40,153 nt of DNA from Bacteroidales bacterium (lineage in GTDB: Bacteria; Bacteroidota; Bacteroidia; Bacteroidales; UBA10428): contig JAFGPL010000278.1 of assembly GCA_016936215.1 (NCBI GenBank), positions 1-40,153 on the forward strand, written 5' to 3'. How positions within the stretch are numbered: position 1 is the first letter of the stretch; each line of letters begins with the position of its first letter. This document shows positions 17,093 through 25,883 of this stretch, piece after piece. The notes under the pieces are model-generated. The model was not told the origin of the DNA. It worked only from the letters and a program-made list of their open reading frames with translations, and did not search any database. The position numbers were made by a program, and so were the translations under genes.

Positions 17093-18304
17093 ATGACCCC
17101 GTATATTAAAACATTAATTTTCTTCTTTCTGATAATTACCGCGGTAATTTCGTGCGACAATTTCGATATCAGTTCAAAACAATCGGATACGTTTATTAAG
17201 TTTTACGGGGCCACCAACCTCGATTACGGAAGTGATGTAAAACAGTTGCCCAACGGTAAATATTTCGTTACAGGTACGGTTTCTTTAAGCGAAAGTAACG
17301 CAAGCGCGTTTACACTGGTCACCGATGAATACGGCAATTCGACAACCGACCTTAAAACCATTGCCGGAGAATCAAACACCAGTTCAAGGATTGCCATGAC
17401 AGCGCTCCTGCCCGATGGCGGGATTATTGCCATTGGTACTTACCAGGTTAGAAGCGGTAACAACGATATATGGGTACTCAGGTTCAACAGCCAGGGGGAT
17501 ACAACCTGGACCAGAAAGTTCGGGTCATCAAACAACGACGAAGGAATGGGACTTGTGATTAACGAAAATAATGAAATAGTATGCATTGGCTACACCACTG
17601 TGGTTGTTGGTACAAACATTCCCGACAAACAAATCTGGATGCATAAACTAAGCCTTGAGGGAAGTGAATTATGGCCCAAAGAAAGAATACACGGGGCTAC
17701 TGACGATGATGAGAAAATTGCCATTGACGACATCGGTAATTACATTATTAGCGAAAATGATGGTTATATAGTAGTCTGTACCATTTCAGAATTTTCCGCT
17801 GGCAGAAATGATAAGAACATTAATGTGATAAAATTTGACATTAACGGGTTACATCCTTTGATTATAAGGCAAATTAAACTGTCAAACGATGAGGAATCAA
17901 AAATTATTAAAGCTATACCTGAAAGCAATGGTTATTTTGTATTGGCTAATTCTACTTCAATTACAGATGGCAGTTCGGATATTTTACTAATGAAACTCAA
18001 CAACAACCTGGATACAACTTATACCAGGATTATAGACAACGGCGAAAGCGAAACGGCCAGCGCGCTTGTTTATAAAAACAACAGGATATACATCCTTGGC
18101 ACTTCTTACAATACCCGTAACGACACCAGGAGAATGCTTTTAATCAGCACAAGCGATAACGGGGAAAACCCTGTGTACAATTACTACGGGTTTACCAAAG
18201 AAAGGATTGAGGGTTTCGGCATGGGTGAAACAGCAGATGGCGGTTTTATCCTTACCGGTTCAAACATATTGCTCTATAAAATGCTAAACCCCGGTGATTT
18301 TTAA
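17093..18304 (+). CDS. Lipoprotein with probable beta-propeller repeats
   Basis: 403 residues. The N-terminus is a lipoprotein signal with lipobox AVISC (C21), so the mature protein is lipid-anchored. The rest has recurring blades of the kind LPNGKYFVTGTVSLS, LPDGGIIAIGTYQV, NENNEIVCIGYTT, ETADGGFILTGSN, each followed by a Trp/Phe-x-Arg/Lys strand, which resembles the delta-60 or quinoprotein-type propellers found in Bacteroidota surface proteins. No enzyme motif is visible. The start lies 3 bases after the preceding stop, so the two genes are almost certainly co-translated or co-transcribed. It closes the five-gene cluster and is followed at once by a terminator-like hairpin. Confidence 0.8.
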   Translation: MTPYIKTLIFFFLIITAVISCDNFDISSKQSDTFIKFYGATNLDYGSDVKQLPNGKYFVTGTVSLSESNASAFTLVTDEYGNSTTDLKTIAGESNTSSRIAMTALLPDGGIIAIGTYQVRSGNNDIWVLRFNSQGDTTWTRKFGSSNNDEGMGLVINENNEIVCIGYTTVVVGTNIPDKQIWMHKLSLEGSELWPKERIHGATDDDEKIAIDDIGNYIISENDGYIVVCTISEFSAGRNDKNINVIKFDINGLHPLIIRQIKLSNDEESKIIKAIPESNGYFVLANSTSITDGSSDILLMKLNNNLDTTYTRIIDNGESETASALVYKNNRIYILGTSYNTRNDTRRMLLISTSDNGENPVYNYYGFTKERIEGFGMGETADGGFILTGSNILLYKMLNPGDF

Positions 18305-18306
18305 AC

Positions 18307-18337
18307 GGCAGAAATCCGTTCCCTGCCATTTTTATTT
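18307..18337 (+). terminator. Terminator-like hairpin ending the NTT/TIR/STAND cluster
   Basis: GGCAG (18307-18311), 11-base loop, CTGCC (18323-18327), then ATTTTTATTT. It starts two bases after the stop codon of the lipoprotein gene. The stem is short, so strength is uncertain, but position and T-rich tail fit a Rho-independent terminator separating the five-gene cluster from the giant gene. Confidence 0.5.
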
Positions 18338-18521
18338 CACTTGACATTCATTCTGTACAGTTCATCAAATAGCCCGTGAAGCCTGTTTTTTTAATTATTA
18401 TTTTTACCGTTCGCAATAGTTAGTGTTGGTTGATGATTGCTTAAAAAACCATTTTGCAGCAGAAAACCAACAAATATGTAGCAAACTTGTTAAAACAGTA
18501 CGAATTAATTTCATAACCGGA

Positions 18522-21500
18522 ATGAAACTAACAACCCTTCACAGGATTACCTTATATTGTTTCTCGCTGTTATTTTTACCTTTGGTTTTGGCCAGTCCCC
18601 AGGACAAACCTTTAAAAATAATGCCACTTGGCAATTCCATAACATATGACGAAAGAATTATTGACGGAAGGTCAGTCGGGGAAAAATGCGGCTACAGGTA
18701 CCGGCTTTACCAGCTGCTAACGGCCGAAGGATATACTTTCGATTTTATAGGAAGCGAAAGTTCCGGAAGCAGTTATCTGCCCCTTGCTTATACAGACAAT
18801 GCCGGATTCCCTGGAATTACAGCCGCGCAGATGCTCACTTTGCTCGAAACCGGTGTTAACCCCGTTACCGGGTTGTGTGAACTCTCTCCATGCCCCCGGA
18901 ATTATCTTTCCTTCTACGAACCTGACATCATACTCTTGCATATCGGCACCAACGATTTGACCGATTCTGCCTCTGCGCTGGGCACTGTGACCAGTGTATC
19001 GAAAATACTTGACCTTGTTGATGCCTACGAATCCAGCGCTGATAAAAAAGTGCCTGTTTTCCTTGCACGCATCATCAACCGCGGCGGTACCAGTTCTTCG
19101 GGCAACCACAGGCCGACTTCTTATTTTAACCAGTTACTGGCCAACATGGTGGCATTAAGAGGCCCGGACCTTGTTCGGATCGTTAACATGGAAACCGATG
19201 CAAGTATTAATTACCGGTATACTACTCTTTTTGGCGACATGTATGATCTTCGCCACCCCGCACCATCTGGTTACACCAAAATGGGGAACCTCTGGTTCTC
19301 TTCCCTTGAGGCCTACAATTACACTGCACCAATTGTCTCGGATATTCCTGACCAGACAAGAATTGAAGAAACACCCTTTGCCACCATCAACCTTAACGAT
19401 TATGTTTTCGACCCCCAGGAACCCGATGCCAATATTACCTGGGGCTATTCCACCACCGGTTCAAACCTCACCGTTTCAATAAGCGCAGCTAAAATTGCCA
19501 CCATCACGATAAATAATCCCGACTGGTATGGCGAACAGACGGTTACTTTTACAGCATACGACAGTGGTAACGGTAGTGTCCCGCTCTCTGCTTCCGACAA
19601 CGTGAAATTCATTGTTACCAATAAAAACGATGCCCCCGTGCTTTCGAACCTTGAAATTACAAGTATAAATTATACAGAAGGACAGGGAAGTGTGCTGGTA
19701 ACTTCGAGCATTACGGTAACTGATATAGACAATGACTATTTACAAGCTGCAACAGTTAGTATAGCTGGCGGTTTCAAATCGGAGGAAGATGTATTAGGTA
19801 TCGTAAACCAGGGCGGTATCACAGGTAATTACAACCAATCCACCGGAATTCTGTCTCTTAGCGGTAATGCCACCAAGGCAAATTATCAATCTGCCTTAAG
19901 AAGCGTTACCTATACAAACACCAATACAGACAATCCATCTACCTCTTCAAGAGTTATAACTTTTCGCGTTAACGATGGCACCGATTTCAGTGATTACGCT
20001 GTCAGGCCATTGAGCATAACCGCTGTAAACGATGCACCTGTTCTTGGCAATATTGAAGGTTCACCGCTTCTGTTCACCGAAGACCAGGCCGCAATAAACA
20101 TTACGCAAGATATTACAATCACCGATGTGGACAACGACAGCATAGTCTCAGGCACAGTAAGGGTTTCAAGCAATTATTTGGCAAGCGAAGACACCCTGAT
20201 ATTTTTACCATTACACGGAATAACAGGTACCTGGAACGATATAACCGGCACCATGACACTGACAGGCGCCACCACGAAAGCCAATTTCCAGGCGGCACTT
20301 CGCTCGGTAAAATACCAGAACACCAATAAAAACAACCCTTCCACAGCTACAAGGGTTGTGAGTTTTAGTATTAATGATGGGGAAAAGAATAGCAATACAA
20401 TCACCAGGAGTATTACCATTGTGGCTGTAAATGACCCGCCGTCAGCAAAAAATGTGGTTGTAAACGGTTCGAAAACCATTTTCTCGTTAAACACATTAAG
20501 CTATACCTTTATTGATCCCGAGAATATGTCGCAGGGAACACCCATCATCACATGGAAGAGGGCCAAACTTGAAAACAAAAGCGATTCTGCAATTATTTCA
20601 GGGGCTACAACCACCCAATACCTGCTGCAATATGCCGATGGGGGATATATCAAAGCCACGGTAAGGCCTGTTGACAATGAAGGACTTGCTGCTACGTTAG
20701 ATTACAGCAGCCCGTGGTACAAGGTAAATTCGGCCCCCGTGGCCAATAATGTCAGTATTGGAGGCGCTGTTGCCATTGGCCAGACTGATACCATCCTCTT
20801 TGATTATTTTGATGTTGACCTTGATGTGGCAGACCCTGCCAACCATAAATATTTCTGGTACAGGGCAAACAACGCATCAGGCAGTGGCAAAACACTTATT
20901 GGCAGTACAAAAACCTATACCATTACGTCGTCAGAAAATTCAAAATACATTAGCTGCGCGATTGCGCCTGCTGCCTTAACAGGATCGCTTATCGGCGACA
21001 CGGTCCAGACCCCCTGGTACGGGCCTATAAGCAACCTGCCTTCGGCCACCATCAGCGGGACAGATACGCTTTGCCCGGGCGAGACAGCATCCATACGCAT
21101 TGCACTTACAGGTGCAAGCCCCTGGTCTGTAACTTATACCATAAACAACATCAACCCGGTTATCATACCAAAAATAGTTAGCAGCGATACCACGCTTATT
21201 ACCAATAAAATTGGCACCTACAGGTTAACGAAAGTTTCTGATGCCAAATATAACAATGGAAGTGTAAACGGCACTGCCGTGATTACCATGCACGATACGG
21301 TAAAAGTAACACTTGCCGCTGTCGGCGTCACCTCCATTTGCGACGATGGGGTTACCACCGCCACGCTGAGGGCCGATTTCACAGGAACAGCACCCTGGAA
21401 TTTCACCCTGAGAAATAATGCAACAGATACAGTTTATACCAATGTAACACAAGACCCTATTAATCTTACAACCAAAAAACAGGGTTTATACAGCATACCT

Positions 21501-24500
21501 ACTTTACGGGATAAATACTGTAGCGCGCTTACCGGCAGCAAAGACACCATCACCGTGGCTTTTAAGCCATCGCCAACGGCAACCATTGCCGGTGTGGACA
21601 CTGTTTGTCCTGGTGACACCGCCCGTTTGACAGTAGCCTTGACAAAAGGCACTGCGCCATGGGGCTTTACATACAGTGTTAACGGAACGGGCACTTACAG
21701 TGTAACCGGCATAATCAAAAACAGTTATACACTAAAAGTATTCAGCCAGGGCACATACAAAATCACCTCTCTCACCGACGCGATATGCACCGGGAAAGGC
21801 ACCGGAGAGGGTAAGGTTGTCCACCGTCCTGTGCCCAATGCATTCCTGTCTGGCGGGGGCACCGTTTGTGAAGGCACCGGTGCCACACTTAAAACCGATT
21901 TAACAGGTACCGGCCCATGGAAATTCAGTTATAAACGGGGCTCAACAACAATAGACACATTAGAAAATATCACCACATCGCCCAGGTTCATTTCAACAAA
22001 AACAGCAGGAACTTATACCCTGGGCATGGTACAGGATAAATATTGCAAGGGGACCGTATCGGGTTCTGCAACAGTATCTGTAATTGCTGCCCCGGTGGTG
22101 GATATTAGCGGACTTCTGCAAACATACAGTGTGGAGAGCAATGCAGTGCCGGTATATGGCACACCTCCGGGGGGAAATTTCTCAGGATCAGGGCTTATTG
22201 AAAGGAACGATACCATGTTCTTTCTGCCCTCCTGGGCAGGAGTGCCAAATTCACCTCATAAAATAACCTATACATACCAGGACCCCATTTCAGGATGTTT
22301 CGGTAAAGACACTGTAATGGTGAATGTGCTTGCCGTAGATGCAACAATTAAATTTCCGGAGGACAAAACTTTGTTCTGCTTCAATGATAAACCGTTTAAA
22401 ATAGAAGGCCAAAATGTATTTGGTGACACCGGTACTTTTGTCATTTCAGGCGGCATCGGGTTAACCGATAACCATGACAACACTGCAACCATTGACCCTT
22501 CAAAACTTACGGGGGGAGAGTATGTTGTTTCATATACCTATGAAAAAGATAACAGTCCGATTATAAAGCATGAAACATTTACCATTGAATATGTAAATCC
22601 TATCTGGTTTGTTGGCTTTAATCAAAACACCTATTGCAGCAACCAGTCTGCCCTGAAGTTAAATGGTAATATGGCACAGGGGATATTTTATGGTAATGCC
22701 GTATCAGGGAATATAATTAACGGTTTTTATTTCGTACCCTCTCTTGCGCCAATAGGTACTGATACCATATTCTATAAATATACAACCACCCAAGGTTGCT
22801 CGAGGTCTGTTTACGAAGCTGTTACCATTAACGAAGCCCCGCAGATCAGCTTCACTGTGCTTGACACCTGCGTTTCGGGTGAAACCGGGGATTCAACCAT
22901 ATTTGTCAATACCACCACCTCAACAGATGAAATAACCTCCTGGCTTTGGAATTTTGATGATATCGGTTCAGGCATTTATAATACCAGCACGCTGAAAAAC
23001 CCAACCCATTTGTACACGTCTTCCGGTAGAAAATATGTTTCTCTAACGGCCAATACAGATAAAAGCTGTTCGAGTACAAAAGAGATACGATTGAATTTTG
23101 GTGACAAACCAAACAGCGACTTTCATTGGGAAACAGAGTGTTACGGCGATGGCTCGCCCATAGGGTTTATTGACCAGTCTTCACTTAGCGTGGGAGAGAT
23201 TGACACCTACAAGTGGAAGATTTATACCGGAGAAGGCTATGACAGCCTGATGACCAAAAACCCCGAATACAGCTTTGTGCAACCGGGCGATTATCGTATC
23301 AACCTGGAAGTAAAAACCAACTATGGCTGTACCGACACTGTTTCGAAAATATATCACCTGCGTCCTACATTCAGGCTTTCTGAAAGTGCCTACACCGAAG
23401 ATTTTGAAACCGGCACAAACGGATGGGCTTCGCATAGCAACGGCAGCCTCACAAATAGCTGGGAATTCGGCCAGCCTTCTGAAGGTTTTATCGGCGCTGC
23501 TTCGGGAATCAATACCTGGTATACCAACATCACCAACAGCCTTACCGAGAATTCATGGATTTCGAGCCCATGCTTTGATTTTTCGGGCACAAAAAAACCG
23601 ATGATCAAGTTCGATATGTGGAGGATTTTTGATGAAAGGCGCGATGGTGCAGTGTTGCAATACAGGGTCAACAACGAGGATACCTGGCAAAACATCGGCG
23701 ACCTTGACGATGGTAAAAACTGGTACAACGAGTATTCGATACAGGGCAAACCCGGAAATCAGTCCATTGGATGGTCAAACCTGAAAGACACAAAATGGAC
23801 TGAAGCAAGGCACCATCTAAACGGCCTTGCCGGGTTAACCGATGTACAATTCAGGATTGCATACGGTTCTAACGGCACCGGTACATCCAATGAAGGCATC
23901 GCCATTGATAATGTCGGAATCTGGGAACGTGAAAAGATTGTGCTTCTTGAGCATTTCACCAACTCAACTGATTTAGCATCAAAAGATGCCAACCTGCTGA
24001 TATGGGACGCTGTTAACAAGTTAAACGGTGATGTTCTTGATATTCAATATCACACGGCATTCCCGGGAACCGATCCGTTCAACGGGCATAATCCTGCCGT
24101 TCCCAATGCCCGCGTATTTTACTACGGCGTGCTGGCAGTTCCATATACATTCCTTGACGGCGGGGCCGGCGCAGAACACAGGTACGATTACGATCTCAAG
24201 CCTCTCGATAACAACGACATCAACCTGCAATCGCTCACCGACCCGGATTTCAGTATCAGTATCCACAGCGATATACAAGGCAATACATTGAATGTAAGCG
24301 CTACACTCACGGCCGAAAAAGCCATACCGGCAAGCGAACTTACTTTGCATACGATCGTAATAGAACGGGAAATCACAGCTATTGAAGGCGACAATGGGGA
24401 AACAGAATTCAGGAACACGGTTAAAGCCATGTTACCCGGTGCATCAGGAACATATATATATAAAAACTGGGCCGCGGGCAGCACAGAGCATGTCGGTTTT

Positions 24501-24899
24501 ACATGGAATATCAGCAATGTATTCGATACCGATGAACTAAGAGTGGTTGTATTTGTGCAGGATGAAGCTACCCGAAAGGTTTACCAGGCTGCTGTAGACA
24601 AATTCGATTTCGTAAGCGGCACCGGTGATGAAATAATCAATGGCCAGGAATTCAAATGCGGGATTTTCCCCAACCCAGCCTCTGATTATACCAGGGTACG
24701 GTTTAACCAGCCCTGCACCACTCACCTTAAACTCGAAGTTTTCGACGGTTCGGGCAGGCTTACAACCACCAAAATCATTGAACCTTTTATCGAAGAGTTC
24801 TACCTCGATACCTACCACTTGTCGAAAGGACTGTACTTTATAAGAATTACAGATAATAACCGTGTAAACCAGGTACTAAAACTGTTAATAAGCAAATAA
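18522..24899 (+). CDS. Giant T9SS-exported SGNH hydrolase with cadherin/Ig-like, PKD, jelly-roll and Omp28-like domains
   Basis: 2125 residues from ATG 18522; an in-frame GTG at 18423 would add 33 residues before the signal peptide and is rejected. Signal peptide 1-24. SGNH/GDSL esterase 29-265: LGNS with S39, GTND with N144, and D242-L-R-H245. Then a cadherin-like domain, two exact 134-residue repeats (369-502, 503-636, each starting NDAPVL), Ig-like modules, four related ~88-residue modules (from about 841, 935, 1020 and 1107), two PKD-like domains (about 1443-1620), a jelly-roll/MAM-like domain (1623-1800), an Omp28-like thioredoxin-fold region (from 1805) lacking CxxC, and a T9SS sorting domain (from FPNPASDY, about 2047). 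Expected at the cell surface or released. Likely substrate: ester groups on polysaccharide; unproven. 217 bases after the previous gene, beyond a terminator. Confidence 0.9.
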   Translation: MKLTTLHRITLYCFSLLFLPLVLASPQDKPLKIMPLGNSITYDERIIDGRSVGEKCGYRYRLYQLLTAEGYTFDFIGSESSGSSYLPLAYTDNAGFPGITAAQMLTLLETGVNPVTGLCELSPCPRNYLSFYEPDIILLHIGTNDLTDSASALGTVTSVSKILDLVDAYESSADKKVPVFLARIINRGGTSSSGNHRPTSYFNQLLANMVALRGPDLVRIVNMETDASINYRYTTLFGDMYDLRHPAPSGYTKMGNLWFSSLEAYNYTAPIVSDIPDQTRIEETPFATINLNDYVFDPQEPDANITWGYSTTGSNLTVSISAAKIATITINNPDWYGEQTVTFTAYDSGNGSVPLSASDNVKFIVTNKNDAPVLSNLEITSINYTEGQGSVLVTSSITVTDIDNDYLQAATVSIAGGFKSEEDVLGIVNQGGITGNYNQSTGILSLSGNATKANYQSALRSVTYTNTNTDNPSTSSRVITFRVNDGTDFSDYAVRPLSITAVNDAPVLGNIEGSPLLFTEDQAAINITQDITITDVDNDSIVSGTVRVSSNYLASEDTLIFLPLHGITGTWNDITGTMTLTGATTKANFQAALRSVKYQNTNKNNPSTATRVVSFSINDGEKNSNTITRSITIVAVNDPPSAKNVVVNGSKTIFSLNTLSYTFIDPENMSQGTPIITWKRAKLENKSDSAIISGATTTQYLLQYADGGYIKATVRPVDNEGLAATLDYSSPWYKVNSAPVANNVSIGGAVAIGQTDTILFDYFDVDLDVADPANHKYFWYRANNASGSGKTLIGSTKTYTITSSENSKYISCAIAPAALTGSLIGDTVQTPWYGPISNLPSATISGTDTLCPGETASIRIALTGASPWSVTYTINNINPVIIPKIVSSDTTLITNKIGTYRLTKVSDAKYNNGSVNGTAVITMHDTVKVTLAAVGVTSICDDGVTTATLRADFTGTAPWNFTLRNNATDTVYTNVTQDPINLTTKKQGLYSIPTLRDKYCSALTGSKDTITVAFKPSPTATIAGVDTVCPGDTARLTVALTKGTAPWGFTYSVNGTGTYSVTGIIKNSYTLKVFSQGTYKITSLTDAICTGKGTGEGKVVHRPVPNAFLSGGGTVCEGTGATLKTDLTGTGPWKFSYKRGSTTIDTLENITTSPRFISTKTAGTYTLGMVQDKYCKGTVSGSATVSVIAAPVVDISGLLQTYSVESNAVPVYGTPPGGNFSGSGLIERNDTMFFLPSWAGVPNSPHKITYTYQDPISGCFGKDTVMVNVLAVDATIKFPEDKTLFCFNDKPFKIEGQNVFGDTGTFVISGGIGLTDNHDNTATIDPSKLTGGEYVVSYTYEKDNSPIIKHETFTIEYVNPIWFVGFNQNTYCSNQSALKLNGNMAQGIFYGNAVSGNIINGFYFVPSLAPIGTDTIFYKYTTTQGCSRSVYEAVTINEAPQISFTVLDTCVSGETGDSTIFVNTTTSTDEITSWLWNFDDIGSGIYNTSTLKNPTHLYTSSGRKYVSLTANTDKSCSSTKEIRLNFGDKPNSDFHWETECYGDGSPIGFIDQSSLSVGEIDTYKWKIYTGEGYDSLMTKNPEYSFVQPGDYRINLEVKTNYGCTDTVSKIYHLRPTFRLSESAYTEDFETGTNGWASHSNGSLTNSWEFGQPSEGFIGAASGINTWYTNITNSLTENSWISSPCFDFSGTKKPMIKFDMWRIFDERRDGAVLQYRVNNEDTWQNIGDLDDGKNWYNEYSIQGKPGNQSIGWSNLKDTKWTEARHHLNGLAGLTDVQFRIAYGSNGTGTSNEGIAIDNVGIWEREKIVLLEHFTNSTDLASKDANLLIWDAVNKLNGDVLDIQYHTAFPGTDPFNGHNPAVPNARVFYYGVLAVPYTFLDGGAGAEHRYDYDLKPLDNNDINLQSLTDPDFSISIHSDIQGNTLNVSATLTAEKAIPASELTLHTIVIEREITAIEGDNGETEFRNTVKAMLPGASGTYIYKNWAAGSTEHVGFTWNISNVFDTDELRVVVFVQDEATRKVYQAAVDKFDFVSGTGDEIINGQEFKCGIFPNPASDYTRVRFNQPCTTHLKLEVFDGSGRLTTTKIIEPFIEEFYLDTYHLSKGLYFIRITDNNRVNQVLKLLISK

Positions 24900-24977
24900 A
24901 CAAACATAACAACCTTAACTGTTTAAGGTAAACCAGGGCAACAGCTTTTTTTCCTTGGTTTCTGATTTTTTAGTGAT

Positions 24978-25020
24978 AAAGCCTGCAACAACATATTTCC
25001 GGTTGCGGGCTTTTATTTTG
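24978..25020 (+). terminator. Rho-independent terminator of the giant T9SS gene
   Basis: AAAGCCTGCAAC (24978-24989), 12-base loop, GTTGCGGGCTTT (25002-25013): eleven Watson-Crick pairs and one G-U pair, ending in TTTTATTTT. It begins 79 bases after the stop codon. Best terminator in the window. Confidence 0.85.
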
Positions 25021-25106
25021 GTGATCCGCTAACAGGTGTATACAACAGCCAAAAACCAAAACCCTGGAAATGTATTGGTTAGACGTTCAGCATGAACAAA
25101 AACAAA

Positions 25107-25150
25107 GTGTTTGTTAACTAAATGTTAATTTTAGTTAAACACTATTTTTT
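25107..25150 (+). terminator. Second terminator-like hairpin with no gene directly upstream
   Basis: TTAACTAAA (25114-25122), 7-base loop, TTTAGTTAA (25130-25138) is perfect and is extended by GTGT/ACAC after a 3-base bulge; TATTTTTT follows. The stem is AT-rich and therefore weaker than the one at 24978. It could be a back-up terminator or end a small RNA. Confidence 0.5.
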
Positions 25151-25292
25151 GCAAAAATCATCCTTTTTGTTATTTATACAAAATTTAGAATACCTGTTAA
25201 AAAGCTTCTTTATTGATTAAATATCATTTATTTATATAAATTGTCTTATTTAGAAAAATATATCTATTTAGGAGTTATAGGTATTTTATTAT

Positions 25293-25323
25293 TTTTTTAT
25301 TGTTTAATTTATTCGTAATTTTG
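25293..25323 (+). promoter_or_regulatory. Promoter of the ECF sigma-factor gene
   Basis: TAATTTTG (25316-25323) matches the -7 consensus TAnnTTTG exactly; TTTT (25293-25296) is at the right 19-base spacing for the -33 TTTG box. The start codon at 25352 is 28 bases downstream, giving a leader of about 20 bases. Confidence 0.55.
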
Positions 25324-25351
25324 TTAAACAAATAATTTAAACAAAAAGGCC

Positions 25352-25855
25352 ATGACAGCAATAGAATTTAATTATCAGTTAACAAGCCTGAAAGGCAGTC
25401 TTGAAAGGTTCGCATACAGTCTAACCTCAAATTTCGAAGATGCCCGTGATTTGTTGCAGGAAACTTTTCTCAAAGCGATTTCCTATCGCGACAAGTTTGC
25501 AGATAACACGAATCTGAAGGCATGGACTTTTACCATTATGAAGAATACATTTATAAACAATTACAGAAGGGCTTCGAAAGCAAACACGACCTTCGACAAT
25601 ACCGACGACCTTTATTTCCTCAACCTGAGACAGGAATCAGGGCTTGAAAAGCCCGATGAGTTTCTGTCGGCAAAAGAAATTCAGATGAACATAGAAATGC
25701 TTGAGGATGAGTTCAAAGTTCCCTTCATGATGCATGTACAGGGATACAAATACAAAGAAATAGCCGATAAGCTCAACCTAAAAATCGGGACAGTTAAAAG
25801 CAGGATATTTTTCACCCGCAAAAAACTGATGGATTCATTAAAAGGCTATAATTAA
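25352..25855 (+). CDS. ECF-type RNA polymerase sigma factor
   Basis: 167 residues with the two sigma domains of extracytoplasmic-function factors. Region 2: FEDARDLLQETFLKAISY (29-46) and NLKAWTFTIMKNTFINNYRR (54-73), which binds core polymerase and the -10-type element. Region 4: a helix-turn-helix in YKYKEIADKLNLKIGTVKSR (about 130-149). No anti-sigma gene is adjacent, so its control is not evident; in Bacteroidota this close-to-core ECF type is widespread and often lacks a neighbouring anti-sigma. It is 28 bases upstream of folE and probably co-transcribed. Target promoters cannot be read from this window. Confidence 0.93.
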   Translation: MTAIEFNYQLTSLKGSLERFAYSLTSNFEDARDLLQETFLKAISYRDKFADNTNLKAWTFTIMKNTFINNYRRASKANTTFDNTDDLYFLNLRQESGLEKPDEFLSAKEIQMNIEMLEDEFKVPFMMHVQGYKYKEIADKLNLKIGTVKSRIFFTRKKLMDSLKGYN

Positions 25856-25883
25856 GAGACAACCATTTAAAAATTTTAATTCC

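Larger units (their letters stand above)
24900..25351. other. Intergenic region with two terminator-like hairpins and a promoter
   Basis: 452-base AT-rich gap. It contains a strong terminator for the giant gene (24978-25020), a second hairpin with T-run (25107-25150), and the promoter of the sigma-factor gene (25293-25323). The stretch 25021-25106 between the hairpins has no ORF; whether it is transcribed as a small RNA cannot be told. A weak AAACCA...TGGTTT pairing is also present around 24931-24961. Confidence 0.55.

Noticed and set aside
18423-18521. Earlier GTG start for the giant T9SS protein, adding 33 residues
   Set aside because: The added residues precede a textbook signal peptide starting at ATG 18522 and would prevent normal export; the stretch looks like leader sequence.
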